Part shown: positions 54,102 through 63,728 of the stretch, one piece after another | Numbering within the stretch: the stretch's first letter is position 1 | Layout of the letters: each line of letters begins with the position of its first letter | Source: Bacilli bacterium | Lineage (GTDB): Bacteria > Bacillota_I > Bacilli_A > RFN20 > CAG-826 | DNA length: 64,000 bases | Direction of reading: 5' to 3' | Assembly (NCBI GenBank): GCA_017477255.1 | Contig: JAFUXB010000004.1 | Span: 93,590 to 157,589 of the forward strand | Made by a program: the position numbers and the translations under genes | The notes under the pieces: generated by a model | Database searches by the model: none | Told to the model about the DNA's origin: nothing | What the model saw: the letters and a program-made list of their open reading frames with translations, nothing else

Positions 54102-57100
54102 TTAAGCAACAGGTCCAGTACCATTGATAGTGATGGTATTAATTGATATTTTTTCACCATTAGCATTATAAACTGTAACAGTCATTACAAGTGTGTCTTC
54201 ACTATCTTCAGCTGGAGTTAATGTAACACTAATTGTGTATCCATTAGCAGTGTAGTAGTTTGTATCTGTTTCTTTTGTAAAGTTTAATACAAATGTATTA
54301 GTTGAAGTAGAACCATCTTGCATTAAGTAAGTGTAAGTTATTAATACATTGGAATTGGATTTGTCTGGTTGGACTGTAATAATTTCGCTTTCAGTACAAA
54401 TTTTGCCTGTTCCTTTGTCTGCATTTACTAAATAATATTTAGCTTTATCAGGTGAAACTAAGTTTGCTTCATCGATTGTTTCATTATATTGTTTTACTGA
54501 TCTAGAACCATCTAAGACACCATCAATATAATTTTCTTCAATTACAGTAATTGTATTACTTTCTAATCGTGTATCTCTATCTATTATGATATTTCTTACT
54601 GTTTCGTAAGTAGTACGTTTGTTATATTTAAATTCTGTAATTTCTTCGTTGTTTTCTTTTAAAGATAAATCAGCATCTTTATATCCCGGCTCAGCAAGGC
54701 TGCTTGTCGTACTTCGAGTAAGAATTGCTCCAGATGTATCTCTAGAAACTTCTAACTTATCTTTATATCCAGGTTCAATAATAACTGTAAATGAGTCAGA
54801 AGCATAAGTTCTTTGGTCGGTTGTGTTTGTGTGAGTACTAATGATAGCAACATCACTAACAACAGCAACACCAATTGGGAAATTATATTCATCTTCGTAT
54901 CTTAAGAAATATTCAGCAAATACAGTTCTAGCAACATTTTGTGCATTCGCTGCAATATCTAAGTACATTAAGTAAGAGCCATCAGAGCCCTCAACAGATC
55001 CTAAGCAGAATTCACCATCATTCATAGGTATTTCAAAATAATAAGCATTATAGTTAAAAGTTGAAGTTGCAATATTATTTTTACGAATTCTTGCTACATC
55101 AAAAGCTAATGTATAGCCTGAAGGTAATGTTTCTACATAAGTATTAGTGGAATAAGGGCTTGTATCACTATCATCAAGCCAAGCTTTATCACCAGCTTGA
55201 TTTATTATTTTATAAGGTTTTGTATAGAAAGTAGAATTGCCGTCTTTTAATTGATATACATATGAATAATTTTCATTACCTGATGTATGCTTGTATACTT
55301 TATCAATCTCTAAAATCCTATTAATCTTTTTAGGTTCAGAATCTAATCTTTCTATTTTATATAAAGCAAAGAAACTTGAGTTGTTGTAGCCGGTCCCTTG
55401 AGTGCTTACATAGTATGTACCAGCTATAAAATTTATATAACCAAATTCTTTTAATTGGAAGTCAATTGAATTAACAGGTAACTCATAATTATATAAGTCA
55501 TCTTTATTTAATTTAACATAAGGAGCAGTGATTATATTTTCCTTGGAAATTGACGCATCCATAAAGTGCATACCATAGGCATTTGTACCATCATTGCTTA
55601 AAACTTTTTCAAGTGATGCCTTTGCATCTTTATATCTAACGTATGTGTTATTTTCTGGGATAGTTTGTCTTGTAAGAGTGCTGCCACTATAATCAACAGT
55701 ATAAAGTTGCGTGAATTCTCCAGTAGATCTATCAAAGTTTTTTAAATTGCCACTAATTGGATAATAAGAAACACGAGTATTTCCAACATCTTTATAACTA
55801 CTAACTGTTCCACTAATTGATGAACCAGAAATAATATACGCAGAATTCTTTTCTAATGGAGTAAAGTCATTAGTATTATTTTTTGTTGCTAAAGGGAAAT
55901 ATGTTGTGTTTTCAGCTTCAAAAGTCATTTTGGCTACTGTTTTGTCTAAGACTTCATCTGGGCCTGCTTTACTTATAGTAGTAAATGATGTTTTTTGTAT
56001 ATATGAACTAACATCTTGTATATATTTTGTTACTAATAAATTTGCATTATTTGTATTTGACCTTAAAGTCCAGTTATTATAATAAAAAGATAGATAATAA
56101 TTTCCATAATAGTCTCTGTAATTATAAAATCTTAAATAATCGCCGTTGCTTTCTATATTCCAGTTCTGACTATTTGTATTTAATCTTAAGTTGCCATTAT
56201 TTCTGTAAAGGTAGTATCGTTGACCATTTATTATTGTGTAAATTGTAGTTGTACCTGTTAATGAACTTAAATACCAAATAGGGGAATTTGTTGTTGAATT
56301 ACTTAAATTGTTACCGCTAGTTGATAAGTGGTTATTTGTATTTTGGTATGAAATTGAATAAGTGACTTCATATGTATCTAATATCCAACTTTCAGAAGTT
56401 GTATCATATTTTATGTAATAATTTTGAGAATTGTAAGTGCTCCCAATAATTCTATATGTTTTATCATCGTTTATAGTCCAGGAAGTGGCGTATCCTTCGT
56501 TGTTTGTAGCAGCTAAATCACCATAATAATTTCTGAGATAATACGTGGAATTGTTGACTTTATAAAAAATTTTTCCAGTAGAATCCATTTCAAAAGTTGT
56601 GGCGTTAGATTCATTTGTCGTTTTGTCAATTGTTGTTCCATTACATTGAATATAGTATGTACCATTGAATATAACAAACTGCTTATGATCAGCTAATTCA
56701 TAATAATTACCTGTTTCATAGTAACCACCAGCAAGATAAGTATAACGAGAGTCGTAGGTGTCATCACGTAATGCAAAATTATAGTGACCAGCAGTATCGT
56801 TAGTATTATAAATGGCTGAATAATAATTAGATGCATAAGCTGTTGCAGTATAATTAGTGTCTTTAACGCCAGAATGATAATCGTAAGTTCTCCAGTAGTC
56901 GTATCTAGCATTAGTGGCGTAATTATCTTTAATGTTATTTAATCTAGTATGAAGTGATTTCATATCAATTGAACCACCATAACCGTTTTCATCGCCATCT
57001 TCTTGAACAACAAATTCTTGGGTTTGAGCTCTATTAACTTTATAAGCACTTTGACTTACTTTAGTTACTTTAGTTTTATAAGGATCAGTAGCATAACCAA

Positions 57101-57875
57101 CAATACTATAATCTGAAACATTTGAAGTTAAGTTAGTGCTATCTAAAGCAGTAGTTGCAGTTTCAGATGTTAAATTTAACTTACCATTATTAACTGCAAC
57201 ACTAGCAAGTTCACCATTAACATAACCTGCAGCTAAACCAACTAAAGTATCAGTTGCTTTTGATTTAACTTCAAAGTTATCAAGTCCAACATTTTTAACT
57301 TGGTTAGTTTTTGAATCATATGTGTAATTTGAAGAATCACCAATTGAACCAACTACACCAAAAAAACCAACAATTTTGACTTGATTATCTTTAAAATTAT
57401 CAGTTGTAACAGTGTAAGGGTGTTTTTGTCCTTCGCCAGTAAAATCTGAATAATCATTAGTTGTTTTAAAATTAGTAACTTTATAACCTTGACCATCAAA
57501 GTTTCCAATAAATGGATATTCACTTGTTCCAATTGGAGGAATATACATTCCATCCATATTAATATCATTTAAAAGTCTGAAATAAACAGTGTTTTGTTCA
57601 CTTTTTATATTTCCTTCACTATCTTTTGAAAGAAAATATCCTAAATATTGAAGCCATGCTAAGTTATATAAATGTCTTTTTCTTGTAATAGTATAAGGAT
57701 AATCTTTAGTTCCGTTTCCACTATGGAAATAAGCACCTTCTGAAACACCAGTAACATTTTCAGTTTCAATTTTTACTGTTTCATCAAACCAAGATAAAGA
57801 AGAAGTGACTGAAATAGCAACTCCTAATACTAAAGTTGTAGCAGCAATAATTTTTCTTAAAGTTCTACTTTTCAT
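54102..57875 (-). CDS. Large secreted surface protein, second gene of the c-di-GMP-riboswitch operon
   Basis: 1257 residues. The N terminus is a signal peptide ending near TSSLSWFDETV, the form seen in TasA/SipW-type exported proteins. About 55-240 holds GLUG/filament-like sequence (RLLNDINMDGMYIPPIG, FIGNFDGQGYKVTNF). About 395-640 is a Tyr/Asn/Thr-rich region with recurring short motifs (YYLRNY, RYYLYRNNGNLRLN, YYLSFYYNNWTL) like beta-trefoil ricin-type folds. The C terminus is Thr-rich and beta-like. No sortase signal was seen. It follows the TasA-like gene directly (TAA then ATG). Probably an envelope fibre or adhesin; its exact family is unknown. Confidence 0.75.
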   Translation of the reverse strand: MKSRTLRKIIAATTLVLGVAISVTSSLSWFDETVKIETENVTGVSEGAYFHSGNGTKDYPYTITRKRHLYNLAWLQYLGYFLSKDSEGNIKSEQNTVYFRLLNDINMDGMYIPPIGTSEYPFIGNFDGQGYKVTNFKTTNDYSDFTGEGQKHPYTVTTDNFKDNQVKIVGFFGVVGSIGDSSNYTYDSKTNQVKNVGLDNFEVKSKATDTLVGLAAGYVNGELASVAVNNGKLNLTSETATTALDSTNLTSNVSDYSIVGYATDPYKTKVTKVSQSAYKVNRAQTQEFVVQEDGDENGYGGSIDMKSLHTRLNNIKDNYATNARYDYWRTYDYHSGVKDTNYTATAYASNYYSAIYNTNDTAGHYNFALRDDTYDSRYTYLAGGYYETGNYYELADHKQFVIFNGTYYIQCNGTTIDKTTNESNATTFEMDSTGKIFYKVNNSTYYLRNYYGDLAATNNEGYATSWTINDDKTYRIIGSTYNSQNYYIKYDTTSESWILDTYEVTYSISYQNTNNHLSTSGNNLSNSTTNSPIWYLSSLTGTTTIYTIINGQRYYLYRNNGNLRLNTNSQNWNIESNGDYLRFYNYRDYYGNYYLSFYYNNWTLRSNTNNANLLVTKYIQDVSSYIQKTSFTTISKAGPDEVLDKTVAKMTFEAENTTYFPLATKNNTNDFTPLEKNSAYIISGSSISGTVSSYKDVGNTRVSYYPISGNLKNFDRSTGEFTQLYTVDYSGSTLTRQTIPENNTYVRYKDAKASLEKVLSNDGTNAYGMHFMDASISKENIITAPYVKLNKDDLYNYELPVNSIDFQLKEFGYINFIAGTYYVSTQGTGYNNSSFFALYKIERLDSEPKKINRILEIDKVYKHTSGNENYSYVYQLKDGNSTFYTKPYKIINQAGDKAWLDDSDTSPYSTNTYVETLPSGYTLAFDVARIRKNNIATSTFNYNAYYFEIPMNDGEFCLGSVEGSDGSYLMYLDIAANAQNVARTVFAEYFLRYEDEYNFPIGVAVVSDVAIISTHTNTTDQRTYASDSFTVIIEPGYKDKLEVSRDTSGAILTRSTTSSLAEPGYKDADLSLKENNEEITEFKYNKRTTYETVRNIIIDRDTRLESNTITVIEENYIDGVLDGSRSVKQYNETIDEANLVSPDKAKYYLVNADKGTGKICTESEIITVQPDKSNSNVLITYTYLMQDGSTSTNTFVLNFTKETDTNYYTANGYTISVTLTPAEDSEDTLVMTVTVYNANGEKISINTITINGTGPVA

Positions 57876-58808
57876 TTAGACCACCATATTCCAATCACAT
57901 TTAAATTTAATAATATCTTCATCAAGTCTTTCATCACCTAAGTTGATATTATAGATATATTCTAAAGCTTCTGAGTAATAATCAAAAATAACTGCAATAT
58001 ATTTAACAGTTTCACCTGCGTTAGCTACATAAAAATCTTTTGTATCATCAAAATCTTGATTATAAGTCATAGTTCCATCTGTACTAGTAGTCATTGTAAA
58101 AAATGAACCAGTAGTAGTTAGACTTGATTTTGAAATATCATATGAAGAATCACTTGTAATTGCGTCTAAAGCATCTTCATCTGCATAAGCAGTTGAATAA
58201 TATTTAACAATTGAACTTAATGGATTATCATCAGTTGTTACATCAAAATCATATCCAACATTTTTTCCAATAAATTCTGGTTCAAGAGGATCAGTATCTT
58301 TTAATCCATATCTTTTTTTAAATGAAGTAACATCTGCATCATAAGTATCACTACCTTCAACAGGTTTAGTAATTGATGCATTAATTTTATAAGATGATCC
58401 TTCTTCAATTGTATAAGAATCATTTAATTCAATAAGCATTAAAACAGGATCACTTTGATGATTTGGGTTATAGCTACCCATAAGTAAAGCGTTATCCATA
58501 TTAACTGGATCTAGATCTCTTGGATTCCAACTTCTAATTGTAACTGAAGCTTCAGCTTCTTTATTAAAAGAAACAGTAGTTGCAGTTGATTGTGGTTCAA
58601 AATCACCAGTTCCTTCAACATGTCTATGTAAACTTAATTTATAAAATTTACCACTAATAGAATCAATTGCCATTGAATTACCACTAGTGTCTTGTGCTCT
58701 AACACTTGTAAACCAAGCAAATACGCCACTAAAACAAGCAAGTAAAGTGAAAATAACAACAGAAGTTGCTGCAACTAATTTTAATGGTTTGCTATTTTTA
58801 ATTGCCAT
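57876..58808 (-). CDS. TasA/SipW-type exported protein under a c-di-GMP riboswitch
   Basis: 310 residues from the ATG at 58808 (AAAGGG 5 bases upstream; the GTG at 58814 overlaps that site). A long hydrophobic signal ends in FSGVFAWFTSVRA, the shape of TasA/CotN and other SipW-cognate exported proteins that form extracellular fibres. The mature part is beta-rich with no further domain I can name. No SipW-like peptidase is in the window. The stop abuts the next gene, so the two are translated together. Confidence 0.75.
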   Translation of the reverse strand: MAIKNSKPLKLVAATSVVIFTLLACFSGVFAWFTSVRAQDTSGNSMAIDSISGKFYKLSLHRHVEGTGDFEPQSTATTVSFNKEAEASVTIRSWNPRDLDPVNMDNALLMGSYNPNHQSDPVLMLIELNDSYTIEEGSSYKINASITKPVEGSDTYDADVTSFKKRYGLKDTDPLEPEFIGKNVGYDFDVTTDDNPLSSIVKYYSTAYADEDALDAITSDSSYDISKSSLTTTGSFFTMTTSTDGTMTYNQDFDDTKDFYVANAGETVKYIAVIFDYYSEALEYIYNINLGDERLDEDIIKFKCDWNMVV

Positions 58809-58819
58809 ATTCACCCTTT

Positions 58820-58928
58820 AAATAAAAAATACCAGTTTACCGTATCTACTTTCTTGACGGCAACTGGCTACCTCTATAAGGCCCTATAGCTTTGCGTCCC
58901 CATATTGCTATGAGTTTGCTTTTCACTG
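58820..58928 (-). promoter_or_regulatory. Class I c-di-GMP riboswitch (GEMM) with terminator
   Basis: Read on the minus strand: AAAAGCAAACTCA, then GGGGACGCAAAGCTATAGGG, then GAGGTAGCCAGTTGCCG, the conserved GEMM-I elements in order (aptamer about 58925-58858). A terminator follows: CCAGTTGCCG pairs with CGGTAAACTGG, then TATTTTTTATTT (58868-58820). The CCAGTTGCCG arm is shared with the aptamer, so ligand binding should prevent the terminator and switch the operon on (inference from geometry). The AAAGGG ribosome site lies just beyond. Confidence 0.9.
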
Positions 58929-59003
58929 CTATTAATATAATATATTAATATTATTCGTGCAAGTATTTATTTTAAAAAATGATAAAAAAATATGATGTAA
59001 AAG

Positions 59004-59052
59004 TGTCTAGTGCTACTAGACAGTTTTGCAAAATAGCGAAAAAGTGTCTAGT
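59004..59052. promoter_or_regulatory. Inverted repeat plus extra half-site (operator-like)
   Basis: TGTCTAGT-GCT-ACTAGACA (59004-59022) is a perfect 8-bp dyad, and a third TGTCTAGT lies at 59045-59052, 41 bp from the first. It is between the divergent c-di-GMP-controlled operon and a lipoprotein gene. The binding protein is unknown. Confidence 0.5.
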
Positions 59053-59143
59053 ATAAATAAGATGAAATTAGGAGTTTTTAGAAAACGCTGATTTAATCAA
59101 TTAAATAGTATGATTGTTTATTTTTTTAATATAAAATTAAATT

Positions 59144-59671
59144 ATGATTTATAAAAGAACACTTATTTTAATGATTTCTTTTTTGTTACTAAGTTGTAGC
59201 AGAAGTTATGAACAAGAAAATAATAATTATTTCTTTAATTTTTTTAATGTAGAAAATAAAACAGAAGAAAAATATGCACTTAATTCATCATTTTTGCATG
59301 ATGCATATATTGAAGATACTGAATTAAAAAATTATTTGATCTTAATTGGAAATGGAAATGGTGGGGAATATCGATATTTTTTTGCTAACTTAAATGAAAA
59401 TAAATGCTTTTGTATATCTTTTAACTGGAATTTTAATAAGTTTTTTTCAAATTATTTGACTTGTTATTTTACGTGTAAAAAATTTGAACGAAATGAATCA
59501 ATTGATCTTATTTACAAAATTAGAAATGATGTTGTAAATTCAAGTGAATATAGAATTATAAATTTTTATTATGATGAAGAAATAGTAGCAAGTTTGATGG
59601 TTAAAAAACCTACAATGAATAAAAATAAACTAATTAGTTTCTGCCAAAATCAATTTAGTTATAGGGAGTAA
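59144..59671 (+). CDS. Small lipoprotein of unknown function
   Basis: 175 residues. Signal peptide with lipobox FLLLSC. No domain recognised. Size and style recall the lipoproteins at 46-48 kb but no shared motif is convincing. No Shine-Dalgarno; an AT-rich -10-like stretch lies just upstream. It precedes the membrane protein gene by 2 bases, so both probably act at the envelope. Confidence 0.6.
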   Translation: MIYKRTLILMISFLLLSCSRSYEQENNNYFFNFFNVENKTEEKYALNSSFLHDAYIEDTELKNYLILIGNGNGGEYRYFFANLNENKCFCISFNWNFNKFFSNYLTCYFTCKKFERNESIDLIYKIRNDVVNSSEYRIINFYYDEEIVASLMVKKPTMNKNKLISFCQNQFSYRE

Positions 59672-59673
59672 AC

Positions 59674-60540
59674 ATGACTAAAAAAAGATTAATAAGTTTA
59701 ATAGTTTTAATTACATTCTTAATCTTATTTTTATTAGGAACTTTTTTAGATTTTGAAATAAGTAAATCGTTATTTTTAGTAAAAAGAGCGCCAATCTGGA
59801 TGGTTTTTAATGTAATTTTAAGCTTTTTTGCTTTTGGAATTGTTAGTGTTTTAGGTGGAATATTAATTAAATTTGGAGTGTCTTTTTATAACAAAACATC
59901 TCATAGAATATTAGTTATTTTATTAGGGATATTAGTTAGTTTTGCTGGTGTATTTTCATTATTTTTCCTTTTATTAAGTAAAGAAGGATGGTTTAATTTT
60001 TTAGCTAAACCTTTAGCAATTATTATTGTATTGTTATTTGCATTTTTATTTGTTTTTTATGGTTTTAGATTTGCTTATAAATATATAAAAGAAGAAGACA
60101 TTAATAGAATCATATTTACAGGTTTATCGATTGTAATTTCATTAATTATTTCATTTTTACTTTTATATTTAGTATCAAATAGAGTTAATTATTTAATTTC
60201 TTATACTAGAGAAATTGAATATATTCCTTGGTATAAAACATGTGAAAATAAATTAGAATTAATGGAATTAAAGCATATTAGTGATAGTGATTTTTCTAAT
60301 TTTCCTGATTTTCTTTCTATTTATTCTCCTATTTTAATAATTGGATCTATTAGTTTTGTTGTAGAAAACGAGAAAAAAATCAAAAACATAATCTTAATAG
60401 TTTTTATTGGTTTAACTGTAGCTATTAATATTTTAACTAGATTATCCGATGGACTAGCTTATTTAAGTGATATTTCACTTTCTTTTTTGATTTTTATTAT
60501 TCCTTATTTTGTGAGTTTATTTATTAGATGTAAGCTATAA
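59674..60540 (+). CDS. Multi-pass membrane protein, degenerate PAP2-like
   Basis: 288 residues, about seven membrane helices. FLLGTFLDFEISKSLF near the N terminus and TRLSDGLAYLSDI near the C terminus recall PAP2 lipid phosphatases, but the catalytic Lys/Arg-Pro and His residues are not evident, so any activity is doubtful. TAGGGAG lies 6-7 bases before the ATG. It is coupled to the lipoprotein gene upstream. Confidence 0.55.
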   Translation: MTKKRLISLIVLITFLILFLLGTFLDFEISKSLFLVKRAPIWMVFNVILSFFAFGIVSVLGGILIKFGVSFYNKTSHRILVILLGILVSFAGVFSLFFLLLSKEGWFNFLAKPLAIIIVLLFAFLFVFYGFRFAYKYIKEEDINRIIFTGLSIVISLIISFLLLYLVSNRVNYLISYTREIEYIPWYKTCENKLELMELKHISDSDFSNFPDFLSIYSPILIIGSISFVVENEKKIKNIILIVFIGLTVAINILTRLSDGLAYLSDISLSFLIFIIPYFVSLFIRCKL

Positions 60541-60586
60541 AATAATATAATGATTAATGAGTAGTACATGAGCTTTAAATTAAGTG

Positions 60587-61066
60587 ATGAATATGAATAA
60601 ATTTGTTAGTTGGATTGATTATGAATTTAAAAGTTATTATCTAGACTCAAGCAAAAGGGATTTAAGAATCATAAAAGATAAGAACATTAATTTAAAAAAA
60701 GCTAATTTTATCTGTGAATATTTAAAATTTTTACGAAAGAGATATTTTTTCCCATTAAGATGTTATATTCATCTTACAGCAGGTAGCAAATATAAATCAG
60801 CAAATAATAAATATTGCTATGGAATTTTCTTTCCAGGTGATGAAAAAAAGAAAACATTTCCTTCTATTTATTTGCCAATAGGAAGTGAGGACACATTTTA
60901 TAATAATTTAGACGATATATTTCAATTGACTAAGCTGCTAACTTATTATTATCAATGGTATTTTTTACAAGATACAAAAAGATCAAATCGAAGTTTAGAG
61001 ATAGAAGCAACAAAAATGGCATCTTTCTTAGTTGATGAATATAAAGTATATCTAAATAATATTTAA
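60587..61066 (+). CDS. Hypothetical protein
   Basis: About 159 residues; GTG 60584, ATG 60587 and ATG 60593 are all possible starts and none has a ribosome site. Basic and aromatic-rich, no signal or membrane segment, no recognised family (KFVSWIDYEFKSYYL at the start). One motif-like stretch, FFPGDEKKKTFPSIYLPIG, suggests a globular fold, perhaps of an M48- or ImmA-like small peptidase minus the zinc site, but this is not supportable. First of three small genes on this strand. Confidence 0.5.
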   Translation: MNMNKFVSWIDYEFKSYYLDSSKRDLRIIKDKNINLKKANFICEYLKFLRKRYFFPLRCYIHLTAGSKYKSANNKYCYGIFFPGDEKKKTFPSIYLPIGSEDTFYNNLDDIFQLTKLLTYYYQWYFLQDTKRSNRSLEIEATKMASFLVDEYKVYLNNI

Positions 61067-61139
61067 ATCGAATTTTAATATGAAAACATATGAATTAATA
61101 TAAATAGTTGATCAATTAAGTAACTTTAAGGAGAAAAAT

Positions 61140-61466
61140 ATGGCGTATGAAATGATAATGAATGCTTTTAATTATTTAGTTACTGAATATCATTGTTCAG
61201 TAACTTATGAAAAAAATGGAGGCGAATATTTTTATTTTCAAAATGAACGCTTTTTGCTGAAGGTTTATGTATGGCTAGAATTTAATGATTTAGAAATAAA
61301 CTTGTTTTATGATGGAAAAAATATTCGTATTGAACCTTATTGGGAAGACCCTAAATTAACTGCTAAAAGAAGGAAAATAAGTCTTTTCTTCTACAAATTT
61401 GAACAGAGATATTGGGATTTAATTGGAGAAATAGTTAAATCTAAAATAAAAAAGACAATAGAGTAG
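61140..61466 (+). CDS. Hypothetical protein
   Basis: 108 residues with a good AAGGAG site 8 bases before the ATG. No signal peptide or known domain. It reads as a small alpha/beta protein (FLLKVYVWLEFNDLEINLFY). Lies between two other unknown genes of similar size. Confidence 0.55.
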   Translation: MAYEMIMNAFNYLVTEYHCSVTYEKNGGEYFYFQNERFLLKVYVWLEFNDLEINLFYDGKNIRIEPYWEDPKLTAKRRKISLFFYKFEQRYWDLIGEIVKSKIKKTIE

Positions 61467-61519
61467 AAGTTATATAAAATTTATTGTTTTTTATGGAAAA
61501 TAATAAAGAGGAGGTTTTA

Positions 61520-62002
61520 ATGAAATATATAGAGTATACTAAAATGGGTAAAAATATGGTTCGTGCGAATTTTGATGAGTGGATTTTTAAATCGCAAGAA
61601 CATGAAAAAAATTTTTTAGTGGCTGTTTTACTACAGGTTTTAAAAGTTATAAGGTTTGATGGTACTATAATAGAAAGTCCTAATTACATTAAAGGAATTG
61701 AAGAGATTAAAAAACTTGAATTAAAATACGAAGAGATTATTAAAAAAGGATACTTTAAAAAGGAATATACATATTTAAAAATAATATTTGAACCTAAGGT
61801 TTTAAGGGAGTTTTTAGATATAATTTTTCAATATGACATTACATTTGTAGGCGAAGCATTTCTAAGTGAAGACACCAAAATTACAATAGTTTTACATGAT
61901 AATGATGAATGTTACTTTACTTTAGATAAAAATTTAATGAAAATTGAAGATTACAAAAATAAGTTTTTAAATGAAATTAAAAAGAGCAATAATTCAATCT
62001 AA
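61520..62002 (+). CDS. Hypothetical protein
   Basis: 160 residues from the ATG at 61520, chosen because AGAGGAGG lies 7 bases upstream; the ATG at 61484 lacks a site. Soluble, acidic and helical, no domain recognised (IIFEPKVLREFLDIIFQYDI near the middle). The last of three unknown genes before the flotillin. Confidence 0.55.
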   Translation: MKYIEYTKMGKNMVRANFDEWIFKSQEHEKNFLVAVLLQVLKVIRFDGTIIESPNYIKGIEEIKKLELKYEEIIKKGYFKKEYTYLKIIFEPKVLREFLDIIFQYDITFVGEAFLSEDTKITIVLHDNDECYFTLDKNLMKIEDYKNKFLNEIKKSNNSI

Positions 62003-62120
62003 TATTGATGGGTTTTAATGTTGTAGAAAGCTACTTTAAATAAATGTTGTCTTAAGAGTTTAAAGTTAGTTTTTAAATTTTAATTACCAAAAAAAATTCT
62101 TATATCATTTCATTTACAAA

Positions 62121-62146
62121 TTATATTATTTTGTTGAATAATATAA
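62121..62146. promoter_or_regulatory. 10-bp perfect inverted repeat before the flotillin gene
   Basis: TTATATTATT-TTGTTG-AATAATATAA, 27 bases upstream of the flotillin ATG. Operator or AT-rich promoter region. Confidence 0.35.
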
Positions 62147-62173
62147 CTAATAAGAAAAAAGGAGGTATTTCTT

Positions 62174-63655
62174 ATGCAAGGATGGGTTATTGCTCTTATT
62201 ATTGTAGGTTGTGTTATTGTTTTTCTTTTTGTTATTTTGTTTTTAACAAGTTATGTTAAAGCAGGACCTGATGAAGCTATTATGATTTCAGGTATGGGTA
62301 AAAAGAAAATTTTAATTGGAAAGGCTGGATTTAGAATTCCATTCTTCCAAAGACAAGATAAATTATCTCTTAAAGTCTTCCAAGTTGATATTAAAACTGA
62401 CGAACCAATCCCAACTACTGAATTTATCAATATTAATGTTGATGGTGTTGCTAACTTAAAAATTTCTAGTGATCCACAATTATTACATAGAGCTTTTGAA
62501 AGTTTACTTGGTATTTCAAATGCTGATCTTCAAGCCCAAGTTCAACAAATTTTACAAGGTAACATGAGAGAAATTATTGGTACAGCCAATATTAAAACTC
62601 TTGTTCAAAACCGTAAAGGAATTGCTGAAAAAGTGATGGAAAACGTTGTTCCTGATATGGCTAAACTTGGTATTGAAGTTGTTAACTTTAATATTCAAAA
62701 CTTCTCTGATTCAAATAGTGTTATCTATAACTTAGGTATTGATAATGTCTCACAAATTCAAAAAGATGCATCAATTGCTAAAGCTAATGCTGAAAGAGAT
62801 ATCGCAATCGCTAAAGCTGAAGCTGATAAGGAAGCAAATGATGCACGTGTTAATAGTGCTTTAGAAATAGCTGCACAAAATAACGCATTAGAATTAAAGA
62901 AAGCTGAACTTAAAAGAAATGAAGATATAGCTAAAGCTGATGCTGATGTTGCTTATGAAATTCAAAGACAAAAACAACAATTAGTACTTAATAATAATGA
63001 AGTTGAAGCAGAAATTGCTAAAAAGACTAAAGAAATTACATTAAATGAAAAGAGTGCTGAAATTGCTCAAAAGAAATTAGATGCAGAGATCAATAAAAAA
63101 GCTGATGCTGAAAAATATAAAGCTGAAAGAGAAGCTGATGCAAGTTTATATTCTGTAGTTAAAAATGCTGAAGCTGAAGCTAGTGAAAGAAAAGCTAAAG
63201 CTGATGCTGATTTATATGAAGCAGAAAAACGTGCTGCATCTTTAATTGCTGAAGCAAATGCTAAAAAAGAAGCTGCATTAGCAGAAGCTGAAGGAATTAG
63301 AGCTAAAGGTGAAGCCGAAGCTGAAGCAATTAAGAAAAAAGCAGAAGCCATGAAACAATATGGAGAAGCTGCTACATTACAATTAGTTCTTGATTCAAAT
63401 GTTATTCCTAATACTGTTGAAGCTTATGCTAAACCAACTGCAGAAGCCTTATCAAAAATTGGAAATATTACAATGTATGGTGAAGGAAATACTGCAAAAC
63501 TTGGTGAAGAAATTACTAAAAATGGAACTCAAATTTTCCAAGGTATAAAAGAAGCAACTGGTATAGATGTTGCTACTCTTCTTGCAGGATATCTTGGTGG
63601 AAAAATAGCTCAAAAACAACAAGTAATTGAAGTTAAAGAAAAAGGAAATAAATAG
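62174..63655 (+). CDS. Flotillin-family membrane scaffold protein
   Basis: 493 residues. A single N-terminal membrane helix (5-28) is followed by an SPFH domain (~35-200: VKAGPDEAIMISGMGKKKIL, QILQGNMREIIGT) and a long Ala/Glu/Lys coiled coil (~200-410) with the repeating AEAEA pattern typical of flotillins (FloT/YuaG). Flotillins organise membrane microdomains and oligomerise. AAAGGAGGT precedes the ATG. The NfeD partner seen in many genomes is not adjacent. Confidence 0.93.
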   Translation: MQGWVIALIIVGCVIVFLFVILFLTSYVKAGPDEAIMISGMGKKKILIGKAGFRIPFFQRQDKLSLKVFQVDIKTDEPIPTTEFININVDGVANLKISSDPQLLHRAFESLLGISNADLQAQVQQILQGNMREIIGTANIKTLVQNRKGIAEKVMENVVPDMAKLGIEVVNFNIQNFSDSNSVIYNLGIDNVSQIQKDASIAKANAERDIAIAKAEADKEANDARVNSALEIAAQNNALELKKAELKRNEDIAKADADVAYEIQRQKQQLVLNNNEVEAEIAKKTKEITLNEKSAEIAQKKLDAEINKKADAEKYKAEREADASLYSVVKNAEAEASERKAKADADLYEAEKRAASLIAEANAKKEAALAEAEGIRAKGEAEAEAIKKKAEAMKQYGEAATLQLVLDSNVIPNTVEAYAKPTAEALSKIGNITMYGEGNTAKLGEEITKNGTQIFQGIKEATGIDVATLLAGYLGGKIAQKQQVIEVKEKGNK

Positions 63656-63681
63656 CTAAAACCTTAAAGAAGCCTGCAAAA

Positions 63682-63726
63682 TGAAAGGTACCCCAAATCC
63701 TAGACATTAGGAAAGGGGTACTTTTT
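63682..63726 (+). mobile_element. Left end of an IS3-family element with a hairpin over the orfA ribosome site
   Basis: The likely end starts TGAAAGGTACCCCAAATCC. A hairpin GTACCCC / GGGGTAC with inner CCTA / TAGG and a T5 tail spans 63688-63726. It acts as a terminator and also hides the GGGG ribosome site of the transposase, a known way for IS elements to avoid activation from outside promoters. The element runs off the window. Confidence 0.65.
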
Positions 63727-63728
63727 CT

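Noticed and set aside
63067..63351. Ala/Ser-rich minus-strand protein
   Set aside because: It is the mirror of the Ala/Glu-rich flotillin coiled coil.
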